A stretch of DNA of 64,000 nucleotides from an uncultured Muribaculaceae bacterium (GCA_910589055.1 CAJURN010000003.1:112888-176887), one strand, 5' to 3'. Positions 27,296-36,136 are shown, counted from the stretch's first letter. The notes: generated by a model from the letters alone, not told the origin. Numbers and translations are program-made.

Positions 27296-27565
27296 ATGAG
27301 CCGTTCATTAAAAAAAGGACCCTTTATCAGCGTGAAGCTGGAGAAAAAAGTGGCCGACATGGATGCTTCGGGCAAGAAAAACGTCATCAAGACGTGGAGC
27401 CGCGCCTCGATGATCGCACCCGAGTTCGTCGGACACACATTCGCAGTTCACAACGGTAACAAATTTATTCCCGTTTACGTAACCGAGAACATGGTAGGTC
27501 ACAAGCTGGGCGAATTCGCCCCCACACGCACCTTCCGCGGTCACGCCGGCAATAAGAAAAAATAA
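27296..27565 (+). CDS. rpsS: 30S ribosomal protein S19
   Basis: This 89-residue S19 lies in the head of the 30S subunit and contacts S13. MSRSLKKGPFISVKLEKKV and GHKLGEFAPTRTFRGHAG are diagnostic. Length and start agree with the family. It is 18 nt after rplB; rplV starts 49 nt downstream behind an A-rich stretch. Confidence 0.98.
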   Translation: MSRSLKKGPFISVKLEKKVADMDASGKKNVIKTWSRASMIAPEFVGHTFAVHNGNKFIPVYVTENMVGHKLGEFAPTRTFRGHAGNKKK

Positions 27566-27614
27566 TCAGGGCCCAAGAATTATTCATTATTGAAAAAAAA
27601 GAAGAACAAATAAA

Positions 27615-28031
27615 ATGGGTGAAAGAAAAAGATTATCAGCCGACCGACGCAAGGAAGAGCTCAAGTCAGTGGCATTTGCCAAACTGACAAACGTACCCAC
27701 CTCTCCCCGCAAGATGCGTCTGGTTGCCGACATGATTCGCGGCAAAGAAGTTTTCCGCGCACTCGGCATTCTCAAATTCTCGAACAAGGAAGCCGCCGCT
27801 CGTGTGGAGAAACTTCTCCGCTCCGCCGTGGCTAACTGGGAGCAGAAAAACGAGCGTAAGGCAGAATCGGGCGAACTCTATGTAAGCACGATCTTCGTAG
27901 ACTGCGCTCCCATGCTCAAGCGACTCCGCACAGCTCCTCAGGGACGTGGCTACCGCATCCGCAAGCGTGCCAACCATGTCACCATCATTGTAGACACTAT
28001 TGATAACAACGTTAAAACCCGCGAGGCATAA
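27615..28031 (+). CDS. rplV: 50S ribosomal protein L22
   Basis: This 138-residue L22 lines the exit tunnel with its beta-hairpin. TSPRKMRLVADMIRGKEV and APMLKRLRTAPQGRGYRIRK are the family signatures; the latter contains the hairpin whose changes give macrolide resistance, and no deletion is seen there. It is slightly longer than the E. coli protein (110 residues) because of an N-terminal extension, MGERKRLSADRRKEELK, common in Bacteroidetes. It ends 2 nt before rpsC. Confidence 0.97.
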   Translation: MGERKRLSADRRKEELKSVAFAKLTNVPTSPRKMRLVADMIRGKEVFRALGILKFSNKEAAARVEKLLRSAVANWEQKNERKAESGELYVSTIFVDCAPMLKRLRTAPQGRGYRIRKRANHVTIIVDTIDNNVKTREA

Positions 28032-28033
28032 AA

Positions 28034-28768
28034 ATGGGACAGAAAGTTAATCCTATCAGCAACCGCCTGGGCGTGATTCGCGGCTGGGACTCCAACTGGT
28101 CCGAAAAAGGCAAATATCCCGACAACCTTCTGGAGGACTACAAGCTCCGCGAATACCTCAATGTCCGCCTGGCAAAAATGAGTGTCTCGCGCATTGTGAT
28201 CGAACGCACGCTCAAACTCATCACCATCACAGTATGCACCTCCCGTCCCGGTCTTATCATCGGCAAGGGCGGTCAGGAAGTTGAGAAACTCAAGGAAGAG
28301 CTCAAGAAGATCACCGACAAGGACGTTCAGATCAATATCTTTGAGGTTAAACGCCCCGAACTCGACGCTCAGATCGTCGCTTCCACCATCGCACGCCAGA
28401 TCGAAGGCAAGGTGGCTTACCGCCGCGCCGTGAAAATGGCTGTCGCATCCACAATGCGTGCAGGTGCCGAAGGTGTGAAGATTCAGATTTCCGGTCGTCT
28501 CAACGGCGCTGAAATGGCCCGTTCCGAGATGTTCAAGGAAGGCCGCACTCCGCTGCACACTCTCCGTGCCGACATCGACTACGCACTCGTTGAAGCCCAC
28601 ACAAAGGTAGGCGTCATCGGCGTGAAAGTATGGATTTGCCGCGGTGAAGTATACGGCAAGCGCGATCTCGCCCCCTCTTTCGCTTCTGCACAGAAGGAAG
28701 GACGTCAGGGCGGTAACGGCGAAGGACGCCGCCGTGGTGGTTTCCGTCCGTCGAAAAACAAACGTTAA
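28034..28768 (+). CDS. rpsC: 30S ribosomal protein S3
   Basis: This 244-residue S3 forms part of the mRNA entry channel and its helicase activity. MGQKVNPISNRLGVIRGWDS opens the protein. The KH domain shows GLIIGKGGQEVEKLKEEL, and the C-terminal domain shows ISGRLNGAEMARSEMFKEGR. A short basic tail (GRRRGGFRPSKNKR) extends beyond the E. coli form. It is 2 nt after rplV, which suggests coupled translation. Confidence 0.98.
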   Translation: MGQKVNPISNRLGVIRGWDSNWSEKGKYPDNLLEDYKLREYLNVRLAKMSVSRIVIERTLKLITITVCTSRPGLIIGKGGQEVEKLKEELKKITDKDVQINIFEVKRPELDAQIVASTIARQIEGKVAYRRAVKMAVASTMRAGAEGVKIQISGRLNGAEMARSEMFKEGRTPLHTLRADIDYALVEAHTKVGVIGVKVWICRGEVYGKRDLAPSFASAQKEGRQGGNGEGRRRGGFRPSKNKR

Positions 28769-28793
28769 ACCTCAACCGTTCAGTTAGACAACA

Positions 28794-29225
28794 ATGTTAC
28801 AACCGAAAAAAACCAAATTCCGCCGCGCCCAGAAAGGCCGCATGAAGGGAATCGCCCAGCGCGGCAATTCCCTGGCCTTCGGTTCCTTCGGCATCAAGAC
28901 CCTTGAATCCAAGTGGATCACCGGTCGTCAGATCGAAGCAGCCCGTATCGCGGTGACACGTTATATGCAGCGTCAGGGTCAGATCTGGATCCGTATCTTC
29001 CCGGACAAACCCATCACCAAGAAGCCTGCCGAAGTCCGCATGGGTAAAGGTAAAGGTTCGCCCGAAGGATTCGTGGCTCCCGTTACTCCCGGCCGCATCA
29101 TCATCGAGGTCGAAGGCGTAAGCTACGACATCGCCAAGGAAGCACTCCGCCTTGCAGCTCAGAAGCTTCCTGTAGTCACCAAATTCGTCGTTCGCCGCGA
29201 CTATGATCCCACTCAAAACGTGTAA
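28794..29225 (+). CDS. rplP: 50S ribosomal protein L16
   Basis: This 143-residue L16 lies near the A-site tRNA elbow. MLQPKKTKFRRAQKGRMKG and MGKGKGSPEGFVAPVTPGR are diagnostic; the arginine hydroxylated in some bacteria lies in the second region. Length is normal. It starts 25 nt after rpsC. Confidence 0.98.
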   Translation: MLQPKKTKFRRAQKGRMKGIAQRGNSLAFGSFGIKTLESKWITGRQIEAARIAVTRYMQRQGQIWIRIFPDKPITKKPAEVRMGKGKGSPEGFVAPVTPGRIIIEVEGVSYDIAKEALRLAAQKLPVVTKFVVRRDYDPTQNV

Positions 29226-29231
29226 AGGACT

Positions 29232-29429
29232 ATGAAGAAAGAAGAAATCAAGGAACTCAGCACAGCGGACCTGCGCGAACGCCTCGAACAGATGGAGAAA
29301 GACTACATGCAGCTCCGGATCAACCACGCTGTGACTCCCCTGGACAATCCCGCAAAGATCACAGCTGACCGCCGCGCAATCGCACGCGTCAAGACCGAAC
29401 TCCGCCAGCGCGAACTTAACAATAAATAA
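29232..29429 (+). CDS. rpmC: 50S ribosomal protein L29
   Basis: This 65-residue two-helix protein is L29, next to L23 at the exit tunnel. MKKEEIKELSTADLRERLEQ and IARVKTELRQRELNNK fit the family. It begins 6 nt after rplP and ends 11 nt before rpsQ. Confidence 0.95.
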   Translation: MKKEEIKELSTADLRERLEQMEKDYMQLRINHAVTPLDNPAKITADRRAIARVKTELRQRELNNK

Positions 29430-29440
29430 CCGACGCACAC

Positions 29441-29701
29441 ATGGAAGAAAAGAGAAACTTACGAAAAGAACGTATCGGGGTTGTTTCCAGCAACAAAGGC
29501 GACAAGACAATCACCGTCACCATCAAATGGAAGGAAAAACATCCCATCTACGGTAAGTTCGTCAACAAGACCAAGAAATATCACGCACACGACGAAAACA
29601 ACGAATGTAGCGTCGGCGATACCGTGCGCCTGATGGAAACCCGCCCTCTCAGCAAGACAAAGCGCTGGAGATTAGTAGAAATTATCGAAAAAGTTAAATA
29701 A
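29441..29701 (+). CDS. rpsQ: 30S ribosomal protein S17
   Basis: This 86-residue OB-fold protein is S17, a primary 16S rRNA binder of the body. RKERIGVVSSNKGDKTITV and the signature GDTVRLMETRPLSKTKRW are present. rplN starts 2 nt after its stop. Confidence 0.97.
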   Translation: MEEKRNLRKERIGVVSSNKGDKTITVTIKWKEKHPIYGKFVNKTKKYHAHDENNECSVGDTVRLMETRPLSKTKRWRLVEIIEKVK

Positions 29702-29703
29702 TC

Positions 29704-30069
29704 ATGATTCAGACAGAATCCAGACTTACAGTTGCCGACAACAGCGGGGCAAAGGAAGCCCTCTGCATCCATGTACTGGGTGGTACCGGCCGCCGCTATG
29801 CCTCTGTCGGAGACATCATCGTAGTGTCGGTAAAGAACGTCATCCCCGGATCCGACGTCAAGAAAGGCACAGTTTCCAAGGCTGTGGTTGTCCGCACAAA
29901 GAAAGAAATCCGTCGTGCCGACGGATCCTACATCCGCTTCGATGACAACGCCTGCGTGCTTCTCAACAATGCCGGCGAACTTCGCGGAACACGTATCTTC
30001 GGCCCGGTAGCCCGCGAGCTCCGCGCCACCAACATGAAGATTGTCTCTCTGGCTCCCGAAGTACTTTAA
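29704..30069 (+). CDS. rplN: 50S ribosomal protein L14
   Basis: This 121-residue L14 forms an intersubunit bridge and is the target of the silencing factor RsfS. MIQTESRLTVADNSGAKE and GTRIFGPVARELRATNMKIV are diagnostic, and the length matches the family exactly (about 122). Confidence 0.98.
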   Translation: MIQTESRLTVADNSGAKEALCIHVLGGTGRRYASVGDIIVVSVKNVIPGSDVKKGTVSKAVVVRTKKEIRRADGSYIRFDDNACVLLNNAGELRGTRIFGPVARELRATNMKIVSLAPEVL

Positions 30070-30100
30070 TCCACCTCAAAAATTGAAATCAAGCACAAAT

Positions 30101-30418
30101 ATGAGCAAGATGCACATTAAAAAAGGTGATACGGTCTATGTTCTGGCCGGCGAAGACAAAGGCAAGACAGGCCGCGTTCTCGCCGTTCAGGCAGACAAGC
30201 AGCGCGCTATCGTTGAAGGTGTGAACATCATCACCAAAGCGACAAAGCCCAACGCACAGTATCCCCAGGGCGGTTTCGTAAAAAAAGAAGCCCCCATCCA
30301 TATCTCCAACCTGAGCCTGATCGACCCCAAGAGCGGCAAGCCCACCCGCATTGCCATCAAGCGCGAGGACGGCAAGGCTATCCGTATTTCTAAAAAATCT
30401 AACGAGGAAATCAAATAA
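30101..30418 (+). CDS. rplX: 50S ribosomal protein L24
   Basis: This 105-residue KOW-domain protein is L24, an assembly initiator of the large subunit. MSKMHIKKGDTVYVLAGEDK begins the protein and contains the KOW motif. The ATG at 30101 is chosen over an in-frame start at 30041, which overlaps rplN and does not fit the family N terminus. It ends 2 nt before rplE. Confidence 0.96.
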   Translation: MSKMHIKKGDTVYVLAGEDKGKTGRVLAVQADKQRAIVEGVNIITKATKPNAQYPQGGFVKKEAPIHISNLSLIDPKSGKPTRIAIKREDGKAIRISKKSNEEIK

Positions 30419-30420
30419 TA

Positions 30421-30969
30421 ATGAGCACAACTCTGCACAAAGACTACAAGGAACGCATTGTTCCCGCTCTCGAAAAAGAATTCAACTACTCGAGCGTGAT
30501 GCAAGTGCCCCGCCTCAAGAAGATTGTCATCAATCAGGGACTCGGTGCCGCCACCCAGGACAAGAAACTCATCGAGACTGCTATCAACGAGCTCACAGCC
30601 ATCACAGGTCAGAAAGCCGTTGCAACCCTGTCGAAGAAAGACATCTCCAACTTCAAGCTCCGTAAGAAAATGCCCGTCGGAGTGATGGTGACACTGCGTC
30701 GCGACCGCATGTATGAATTCCTGGAACGTCTGATCCGCGTTGCCCTTCCCCGTATCCGCGACTTCAAGGGTATCGAAGGCAAACTTGATGGCCGTGGCAA
30801 CTACACACTCGGCATCACCGAGCAGATCATCTTCCCCGAGATCAACATCGACAACATCAACAAGCTCATGGGTATGAACATCACATTCGTGACAAGCGCG
30901 CCCACCGACGAAGAAGGCTACGCACTGCTGAAGCACTTCGGCCTTCCCTTTAAAAACGCTAAAAAATAA
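30421..30969 (+). CDS. rplE: 50S ribosomal protein L5
   Basis: This 182-residue L5 binds 5S rRNA and contacts the P-site tRNA. MQVPRLKKIVINQGLGAATQ and LPRIRDFKGIEGKLDGRGNY (the family signature) are visible. Length is normal. It is 2 nt after rplX and 12 nt before rpsN. Confidence 0.98.
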   Translation: MSTTLHKDYKERIVPALEKEFNYSSVMQVPRLKKIVINQGLGAATQDKKLIETAINELTAITGQKAVATLSKKDISNFKLRKKMPVGVMVTLRRDRMYEFLERLIRVALPRIRDFKGIEGKLDGRGNYTLGITEQIIFPEINIDNINKLMGMNITFVTSAPTDEEGYALLKHFGLPFKNAKK

Positions 30970-30981
30970 CAAAGGCAAAGT

Positions 30982-31293
30982 ATGGCTAAAGAATCAATGA
31001 AGGCCCGCGAGGTCAAGAGAGCACGCTTGGTCGAAAAATATGCGAAGCGCCGCGCCGAGCTCAAGAAAATCGTAAACTCCGGCATCAACGAAGAAAACCG
31101 CGCCGAGGCATACGAAGCAGCACAGGCTCTCCAGGCTCTCCCCAAGAACTCGTCCTATATCCGCAAGCACAACCGTTGCTCCATCACCGGCCGTCCCAAA
31201 GGATATATGCGCCAGTTCGGCATCTCGCGTATCCAGTTCCGCGAAATGGCATCTGCCGGTCTCATTCCCGGCGTAAAGAAGGCAAGCTGGTAA
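30982..31293 (+). CDS. rpsN: 30S ribosomal protein S14, zinc-free type
   Basis: This 103-residue S14 is of the longer form. The C-terminal signature HNRCSITGRPKGYMRQFGIS has a single cysteine, so the CxxC...CxxC zinc ribbon of the short form is absent. MAKESMKAREVKRARLVEKY opens the protein. It sits in the 30S head near the decoding region. It is followed by the largest spacer of the spc section (126 nt) before rpsH. Confidence 0.97.
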   Translation: MAKESMKAREVKRARLVEKYAKRRAELKKIVNSGINEENRAEAYEAAQALQALPKNSSYIRKHNRCSITGRPKGYMRQFGISRIQFREMASAGLIPGVKKASW

Positions 31294-31419
31294 ATCTCTC
31301 CCCCTCGCCTTCCCGGGCCGGCGCCTCAATCCCATAAAGACATTGGGCGGCGGCTGAAAAATGAGAGTATTAAATATTGTTGGGTAATCTGACCCAATCA
31401 ATTTAAATAAAAAACAAAA
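31294..31419 (+). promoter_or_regulatory. Structured rpsN-rpsH spacer
   Basis: This 126-nt untranslated spacer holds a GC-rich hairpin (31317-31330 with 31342-31354, one mismatch and one bulge, 11-nt loop) and a second hairpin TTGGGT-AATCTG-ACCCAA (31380-31397) just before rpsH. No T-run follows the first stem, so it is not a standard terminator. S8 autoregulates the spc operon in E. coli through an mRNA site near rplE; a comparable role here is inference. Confidence 0.45.
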
Positions 31420-31818
31420 ATGACTGATCCCATAGCAGATTATCTCACAAGATTGAGGAACGCTATCAAGGCCAACCACCGTGTGGTCGAGGTTCCCGCC
31501 TCAAACTTGAAAAAAGAAATCACTAAGATTCTTTTCGAACAAGGCTATATCCTTAACTATAAGTTTATAGAGGGTGAAACCCCCGCAGGGACGATCAAAA
31601 TCGCCCTCAAGTATGATCCCGTAGACCGCGTCAACGCCATCAAGGGTCTCAAGCGCGTGTCCCGTCCGGGTCTCCGCCAGTACACAGGATACAAAGACAT
31701 GCCCCGCGTCCTCAACGGCCTCGGTATCGCAATCCTGTCAACATCCCGCGGTGTCATGACAAACAAGAAAGCCGCTGACCTGAAGATTGGCGGTGAAGTA
31801 CTTTGCTACGTTTACTAA
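31420..31818 (+). CDS. rpsH: 30S ribosomal protein S8
   Basis: This 132-residue S8 is a primary binder of the central domain of 16S rRNA. MTDPIADYLTRLRNAIKANH opens the protein and STSRGVMTNKKA is the C-terminal signature. Length is normal. It follows the structured 126-nt spacer. Confidence 0.98.
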   Translation: MTDPIADYLTRLRNAIKANHRVVEVPASNLKKEITKILFEQGYILNYKFIEGETPAGTIKIALKYDPVDRVNAIKGLKRVSRPGLRQYTGYKDMPRVLNGLGIAILSTSRGVMTNKKAADLKIGGEVLCYVY

Positions 31819-31839
31819 TCAACCAAAATACAGAAAATT

Positions 31840-32397
31840 ATGTCAAGAATAGGTAAAGCTCCCATCGCTATCCCCGCAGGCGTAACAGTAACGGTTGATA
31901 ACAACAATGTCGTGACCGTTAAAGGAAAGCTCGGCGAGCTCAAGCAGGCCGTAAATCCCGACCTGAAAGTAGCTGTCGAGGACAATCATGTAGTACTCAC
32001 CCGTCCCAGCGACGACCGCGAGCATCGTGCGCAGCACGGACTTTTCCGCGCTCTGATCCACAACATGGTTGTTGGTGTTTCCGAAGGCTACCGCAAAGAA
32101 ATGGAATTAGTAGGTGTGGGCTACCGCGCCGCAGCCACAGGCCAGGTTCTGGAACTTTCGCTCGGCTACTCCCACGCAATATATATCAAGCTCCCGCCCG
32201 AAGTAAAGGTTGAGGCAAAGAGCGAACGTAACAAAAACCCGCTCATCATCCTCCAGAGCGACGACAAGCAGCTTCTGGGCCAGGTATGCGCAAAGATCCG
32301 TTCACTCCGCAAGCCCGAACCTTACAAAGGCAAAGGTATCAAATTCGTTGGCGAAATCATTCGTCGTAAGTCCGGTAAGAAGGCCGGTGCCAAATAA
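31840..32397 (+). CDS. rplF: 50S ribosomal protein L6
   Basis: This 185-residue L6 binds near the sarcin-ricin loop. MSRIGKAPIAIPAGVTVTV opens the protein and the C-terminal signature KPEPYKGKGIKFVGE is present. Two repeated L6 folds are implied by the length. Confidence 0.98.
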   Translation: MSRIGKAPIAIPAGVTVTVDNNNVVTVKGKLGELKQAVNPDLKVAVEDNHVVLTRPSDDREHRAQHGLFRALIHNMVVGVSEGYRKEMELVGVGYRAAATGQVLELSLGYSHAIYIKLPPEVKVEAKSERNKNPLIILQSDDKQLLGQVCAKIRSLRKPEPYKGKGIKFVGEIIRRKSGKKAGAK

Positions 32398-32414
32398 TAT
32401 AACAGCAGCATATC

Positions 32415-32756
32415 ATGATTTCCAAGATACAAAGAAGAAACAAAATCAAGACTCGTATCCGCGGCAAAATCTCAGGCACCGCCCAGCGTCCGCGCATGAC
32501 AGTCTTCCGCAGCAACAAGCAAATCTATGTCCAGCTTATCGACGACCTCGCAGGCGTAACTCTGGCAGCTACCTCTTCCAAGGGTATCGAGCAGGGCACA
32601 AAGTGTGAGATTGCCGCTCAGGTAGGACAGGCTATCGCCCAGAAAGCTCTTGAAGCAGGAATCACCGAAGTTGTTTTTGACCGTAACGGATACCTCTTCC
32701 ACGGTCGAGTTAAATCCCTGGCTGATGCCGCCCGCGGTGCCGGCCTTAAATTCTAA
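32415..32756 (+). CDS. rplR: 50S ribosomal protein L18
   Basis: This 113-residue L18 binds 5S rRNA with L5. RGKISGTAQRPRMTVFRSNK and DRNGYLFHGRVKSLADAARG are diagnostic. It starts 17 nt after rplF and ends 6 nt before rpsE. Confidence 0.97.
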   Translation: MISKIQRRNKIKTRIRGKISGTAQRPRMTVFRSNKQIYVQLIDDLAGVTLAATSSKGIEQGTKCEIAAQVGQAIAQKALEAGITEVVFDRNGYLFHGRVKSLADAARGAGLKF

Positions 32757-32762
32757 TTCATT

Positions 32763-33281
32763 ATGGCTAAAAGAAACAACAGAGTAAAGTCTACCGGTGA
32801 TCTCGAACTCAAGGACCGCCTGGTGGCTATCAACCGTGTCACCAAGGTGACAAAGGGTGGCCGTACTTTCACCTTCGCTGCCATCGTAGTAGTCGGAAAT
32901 GAAAACGGTGTAGTAGGCTGGGGACTCGGCAAAGCCAACGAAGTCCAGGCCGCTATCGCCAAAGGTGTTGAGGCAGCTAAAAAGAACCTCATCCGCGTGC
33001 CCGTTCACAAAGGCACTATTCCTCACGAGCAGGTTGCCAAGTTCGGCGGCTCCCGCATCATCCTCAAGCCCGCAAGCCACGGTACCGGTGTGAAAGCCGG
33101 TGGTGCTATGCGTGCCGTGCTTGAGAGTGTGGGTATCACCGACGTGCTCGCCAAGTCAAAAGGCTCGTCCAACCCCCACAACCTTGTCAAGGCTACCATC
33201 GCCGCTCTCGACGAAATGCGTTCTCCGGCCATCGTTGCCCAGAACCGCGGTATCTCCGTTGAACAGGTTTTCAAAGGCTAA
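32763..33281 (+). CDS. rpsE: 30S ribosomal protein S5
   Basis: This 172-residue S5 acts in decoding accuracy and helps form the mRNA entry channel. The double-stranded RNA-binding part shows RVTKVTKGGRTFTFAAIVVV, and the signature GNENGVVGWGLGKANEV follows. The loop in which spectinomycin-resistance changes occur (KVTKGGR) is intact. Length is normal. Confidence 0.98.
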   Translation: MAKRNNRVKSTGDLELKDRLVAINRVTKVTKGGRTFTFAAIVVVGNENGVVGWGLGKANEVQAAIAKGVEAAKKNLIRVPVHKGTIPHEQVAKFGGSRIILKPASHGTGVKAGGAMRAVLESVGITDVLAKSKGSSNPHNLVKATIAALDEMRSPAIVAQNRGISVEQVFKG

Positions 33282-33313
33282 CATTGACGAAGTCAGAAAA
33301 AACTCACAATCCA

Positions 33314-33493
33314 ATGGCACAGATCAAAATCACACAGATAAAGAGCCGAATCAACTGCCCGGCAGTGCAGAAGCGCACTCTCGACGCACTCGGTCTCAAG
33401 AAAATGCACCACACCGTGGTGAAGGAAGATACTCCCAGCGTAATGGGAATGGTTAACACAGTTCGCCACTTAGTAGAAGTGACCAACGCTTAA
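33314..33493 (+). CDS. rpmD: 50S ribosomal protein L30
   Basis: This 59-residue L30 reads MAQIKITQIKSRINCPAVQK and then LGLKKMHHTVVKEDTPSVMG, the family signature. The ATG at 33314 is chosen over an in-frame TTG at 33284 because the upstream codons do not fit the family. L30 is optional in bacteria; it is present here. Confidence 0.96.
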   Translation: MAQIKITQIKSRINCPAVQKRTLDALGLKKMHHTVVKEDTPSVMGMVNTVRHLVEVTNA

Positions 33494-33506
33494 TACATCA
33501 AGAACT

Positions 33507-33953
33507 ATGGACTTAAGTAATTTACAACCTGCAGTCGGCTCAGTAAAACGTAAAACTCGCATCGGTCGCGGTCCCGGTTCCGGCAAGGGCGGCACTTCGA
33601 CCCGCGGACACAAGGGCGCCAAGTCCCGTTCCGGCTACAGCCGCAAGATCGGCTTCGAGGGCGGTCAGATGCCTTTGCAGCGCCGTCTTCCCAAATTCGG
33701 TTTCAAGAACATCAACCGTGTTGAATACAAGGCTATCAATCTTGAACTGATCGACGCTCTGGCAACAGCCAAGAACCTTGACAAAGTAGGCGTTGAAGAA
33801 CTTCGCGCCGCCGGCTACCTGCGCCGCAACCAGCTCGCCAAAGTGCTTGCATGCGGAACACTCAGCCGCGCCCTCACAATTGAAGCCAACGCTTTCTCGG
33901 CTGCCGCAAAGGCTGCTATCGAAGCAGCGGGCGGAACAGCTCAAACCCTCTAA
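33507..33953 (+). CDS. rplO: 50S ribosomal protein L15
   Basis: This 148-residue L15 is a late-assembly protein of the large subunit. The Gly-rich N-terminal region GRGPGSGKGGTSTRGHKGAK and the motif GQMPLQRRLPKFGF are diagnostic. secY begins 3 nt after its stop, as in most bacteria. Confidence 0.98.
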   Translation: MDLSNLQPAVGSVKRKTRIGRGPGSGKGGTSTRGHKGAKSRSGYSRKIGFEGGQMPLQRRLPKFGFKNINRVEYKAINLELIDALATAKNLDKVGVEELRAAGYLRRNQLAKVLACGTLSRALTIEANAFSAAAKAAIEAAGGTAQTL

Positions 33954-33956
33954 ATT

Positions 33957-35306
33957 ATGAGATTTACCGAGACCCTTAAAAACATTTGGACAATCAAGGA
34001 GCTCCGTGAACGCCTTATCGTGACGGTCCTGCTGGTACTCATGTACCGGTTGGGCTGTTACGTCGTGCTTCCGGGCATCTCTCCTTCCGACATTGACGCT
34101 CTTGCCAACTTCACAAACAAGAGCGGTCTGATGCAACTCCTTGACATGTTCTCCGGCGGCGCCTTCTCCCAGGCCTCCATCTTCGCACTGGGTATCATGC
34201 CTTACATCACTGCATCCATCGTGATTCAGCTCTGCGGCATGATTCTTCCTTCGTTCCAGAAGATGCAGCGCGAAGGCGAGAGCGGCCGTCAGAAGATGAA
34301 CCAATACACCCGCTATCTCACAGTACTCATCCTCGTCCTCCAGGCTCCGGCCTACCTGATTAACCTTCAGGTGCAGGTGAACAGCGCAGGCAATGCCGGT
34401 GCGATGTCACTCGGTTTCTGGACGGTAGCATATCTGACGGTGATTCTTGCCGCAGGTTCGATGTTTATTATGTGGCTTGGCGAACGAATCACTGACCGCG
34501 GTATCGGCAATGGTATCTCCTTCATCATCCTTGTAGGTATCATTGCCCGTCTCCCGGGAGCCCTGTATTATGAATTCGTCAGCCGCCTCCCGGGTGCCTC
34601 CGGCAGCCAGGGCGGTCTGGTGATGTTCATCATCGAGATTGTTCTTCTGTTTGCCGTAACAGTCGGCGCGGTACTTCTTGTACAGGGAACCCGCAAGGTG
34701 CCCGTACAGTATGCCAAGCGTATCGTCGGCAACCGTCAGTACGGTGGTGCACGCCAGTACATCCCTCTGAAGGTAAATGCCGCCGGTGTGATGCCTATCA
34801 TCTTCGCCCAGGCCATCATGTTCATCCCCATGACACTTGCAGGCTTCAAGGGTGGTGAGACAGGTTTCCTCCACGCTTTCACCGACATCAACGGCTTCTG
34901 GTACAACGCAGTCTTCTTTATCCTGATTGTAGCCTTCACCTACTTCTACACCGCCATCACCGTGCGTCCCACCCAGATGGCTGAAGACATGAAGCGCAAC
35001 AACGGATTCATCCCCGGTGTGAAACCCGGCAAGAAAACTGCGGAATACCTCGACACCATCATGTCGCGCATCACTCTTCCGGGATCAATCTTCCTGGGAA
35101 TCGTTGCGATTCTTCCCGCCTTCGCGCGTTTCTTCGGCATCAGCCAGAACTTCGCGCAGTTCTTCGGCGGCACATCGCTTCTGATTATGGTGGGTGTTGT
35201 TCTTGACACACTCCAGCAGATTGAGTCGCACCTGATGATGCACCACTATGACGGACTGATGAAGGAAGGTAAAATCAAAGGCCGCACCACCGGTACGGCT
35301 TATTGA
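33957..35306 (+). CDS. secY: Preprotein translocase subunit SecY
   Basis: This 449-residue protein with about ten membrane helices is the channel of the Sec translocon in the cytoplasmic membrane. MYRLGCYVVLPGISPSDIDA precedes the plug region, GIMPYITASIVIQL is the helix 2 signature, and PVQYAKRIVGNRQYGGARQY lies in the large cytoplasmic loop that docks SecA and ribosomes. Length is normal. It is coupled to rplO. No adk gene follows it, unlike in E. coli-like or Bacillus-like clusters. Confidence 0.97.
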   Translation: MRFTETLKNIWTIKELRERLIVTVLLVLMYRLGCYVVLPGISPSDIDALANFTNKSGLMQLLDMFSGGAFSQASIFALGIMPYITASIVIQLCGMILPSFQKMQREGESGRQKMNQYTRYLTVLILVLQAPAYLINLQVQVNSAGNAGAMSLGFWTVAYLTVILAAGSMFIMWLGERITDRGIGNGISFIILVGIIARLPGALYYEFVSRLPGASGSQGGLVMFIIEIVLLFAVTVGAVLLVQGTRKVPVQYAKRIVGNRQYGGARQYIPLKVNAAGVMPIIFAQAIMFIPMTLAGFKGGETGFLHAFTDINGFWYNAVFFILIVAFTYFYTAITVRPTQMAEDMKRNNGFIPGVKPGKKTAEYLDTIMSRITLPGSIFLGIVAILPAFARFFGISQNFAQFFGGTSLLIMVGVVLDTLQQIESHLMMHHYDGLMKEGKIKGRTTGTAY

Positions 35307-35347
35307 TAAGTCTTCAATCTTACAGGTACTATTATCAGACTAAATAA

Positions 35348-36130
35348 ATGATTTATCTCAAGACACCGGAAGAAATCCAGCAGATGCGCGCGGCAACCAC
35401 GCTCGTGTCGCAGACCCTTGGCGAAGTTGCCAAGTGGATTCAGCCGGGAGTGACAACATGCAAGCTCGACACCATTGCCCGCGAATTCATGCTGGACAAT
35501 GGTGGCAAGCCTGCCTGTCTGGGCTACCATGGCTTCCCCGGTACGCTTTGTATAGAAGTCAACGAAACCGTAGTACACGGATTTCCTTCCGACCGCGAGC
35601 TTCGCGACGGCGACATTGTCGGCATCGACACTGTTGTTGAAAAAGACGGTTTCATGGGTGATTCATGCTATACTTTCGCCGTCGGCGAGATAAGCCCCGA
35701 GAAGATGGCTCTCTGCAAGACAACAAAGGAGAGCCTCTACGTCGGAATCGGCGCCTGCAAGCCCGGCGCGCGCATAGGCGACATCGCCAATGCCGTGCAG
35801 ACTTACTGCGAGCACCGAGGCTATTCAGTAGTGCGCGAGATGTGCGGTCATGGAATCGGACGCAAGATGCACGAGGCTCCGGAAGTGCCCAACTACGGAC
35901 GCCGCGGCATAGGGCCGGTCATCAAGAACGGCATGTGTATCTGCATCGAGCCTATGATAAACATGGGCAGCCGCAACATCGTGATAGAAGGCGACGGCTG
36001 GACTTGCCGCACCCGCGACAGAAAGCCTTCGGCTCATTACGAGCACACTCTGGCGATACTCGACGACAAGGTTGAGATCATGACAACATTCGACTACATC
36101 CACGAAGCAATCACAGATAGATTTATTTAA
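35348..36130 (+). CDS. map: Methionine aminopeptidase, type I
   Basis: This 260-residue enzyme removes the initiator methionine from new proteins. The dinuclear metal ligands are visible: the two Asp in GIDTVVEKDGFMGD, His in CGHGIGRKMHE, Glu in CICIEPMIN and Glu near the C terminus in AHYEHTLAILDD. VNETVVHGFPSDREL carries the catalytic His. There is no N-terminal zinc-finger extension. It lies 41 nt after secY and 6 nt before infA. Confidence 0.97.
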   Translation: MIYLKTPEEIQQMRAATTLVSQTLGEVAKWIQPGVTTCKLDTIAREFMLDNGGKPACLGYHGFPGTLCIEVNETVVHGFPSDRELRDGDIVGIDTVVEKDGFMGDSCYTFAVGEISPEKMALCKTTKESLYVGIGACKPGARIGDIANAVQTYCEHRGYSVVREMCGHGIGRKMHEAPEVPNYGRRGIGPVIKNGMCICIEPMINMGSRNIVIEGDGWTCRTRDRKPSAHYEHTLAILDDKVEIMTTFDYIHEAITDRFI

Positions 36131-36136
36131 ACAGAT

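Noticed and set aside
33284..33313. TTG start extending L30 by ten residues
   Set aside because: The added residues do not fit the L30 family, and an ATG at 33314 gives the exact family start.
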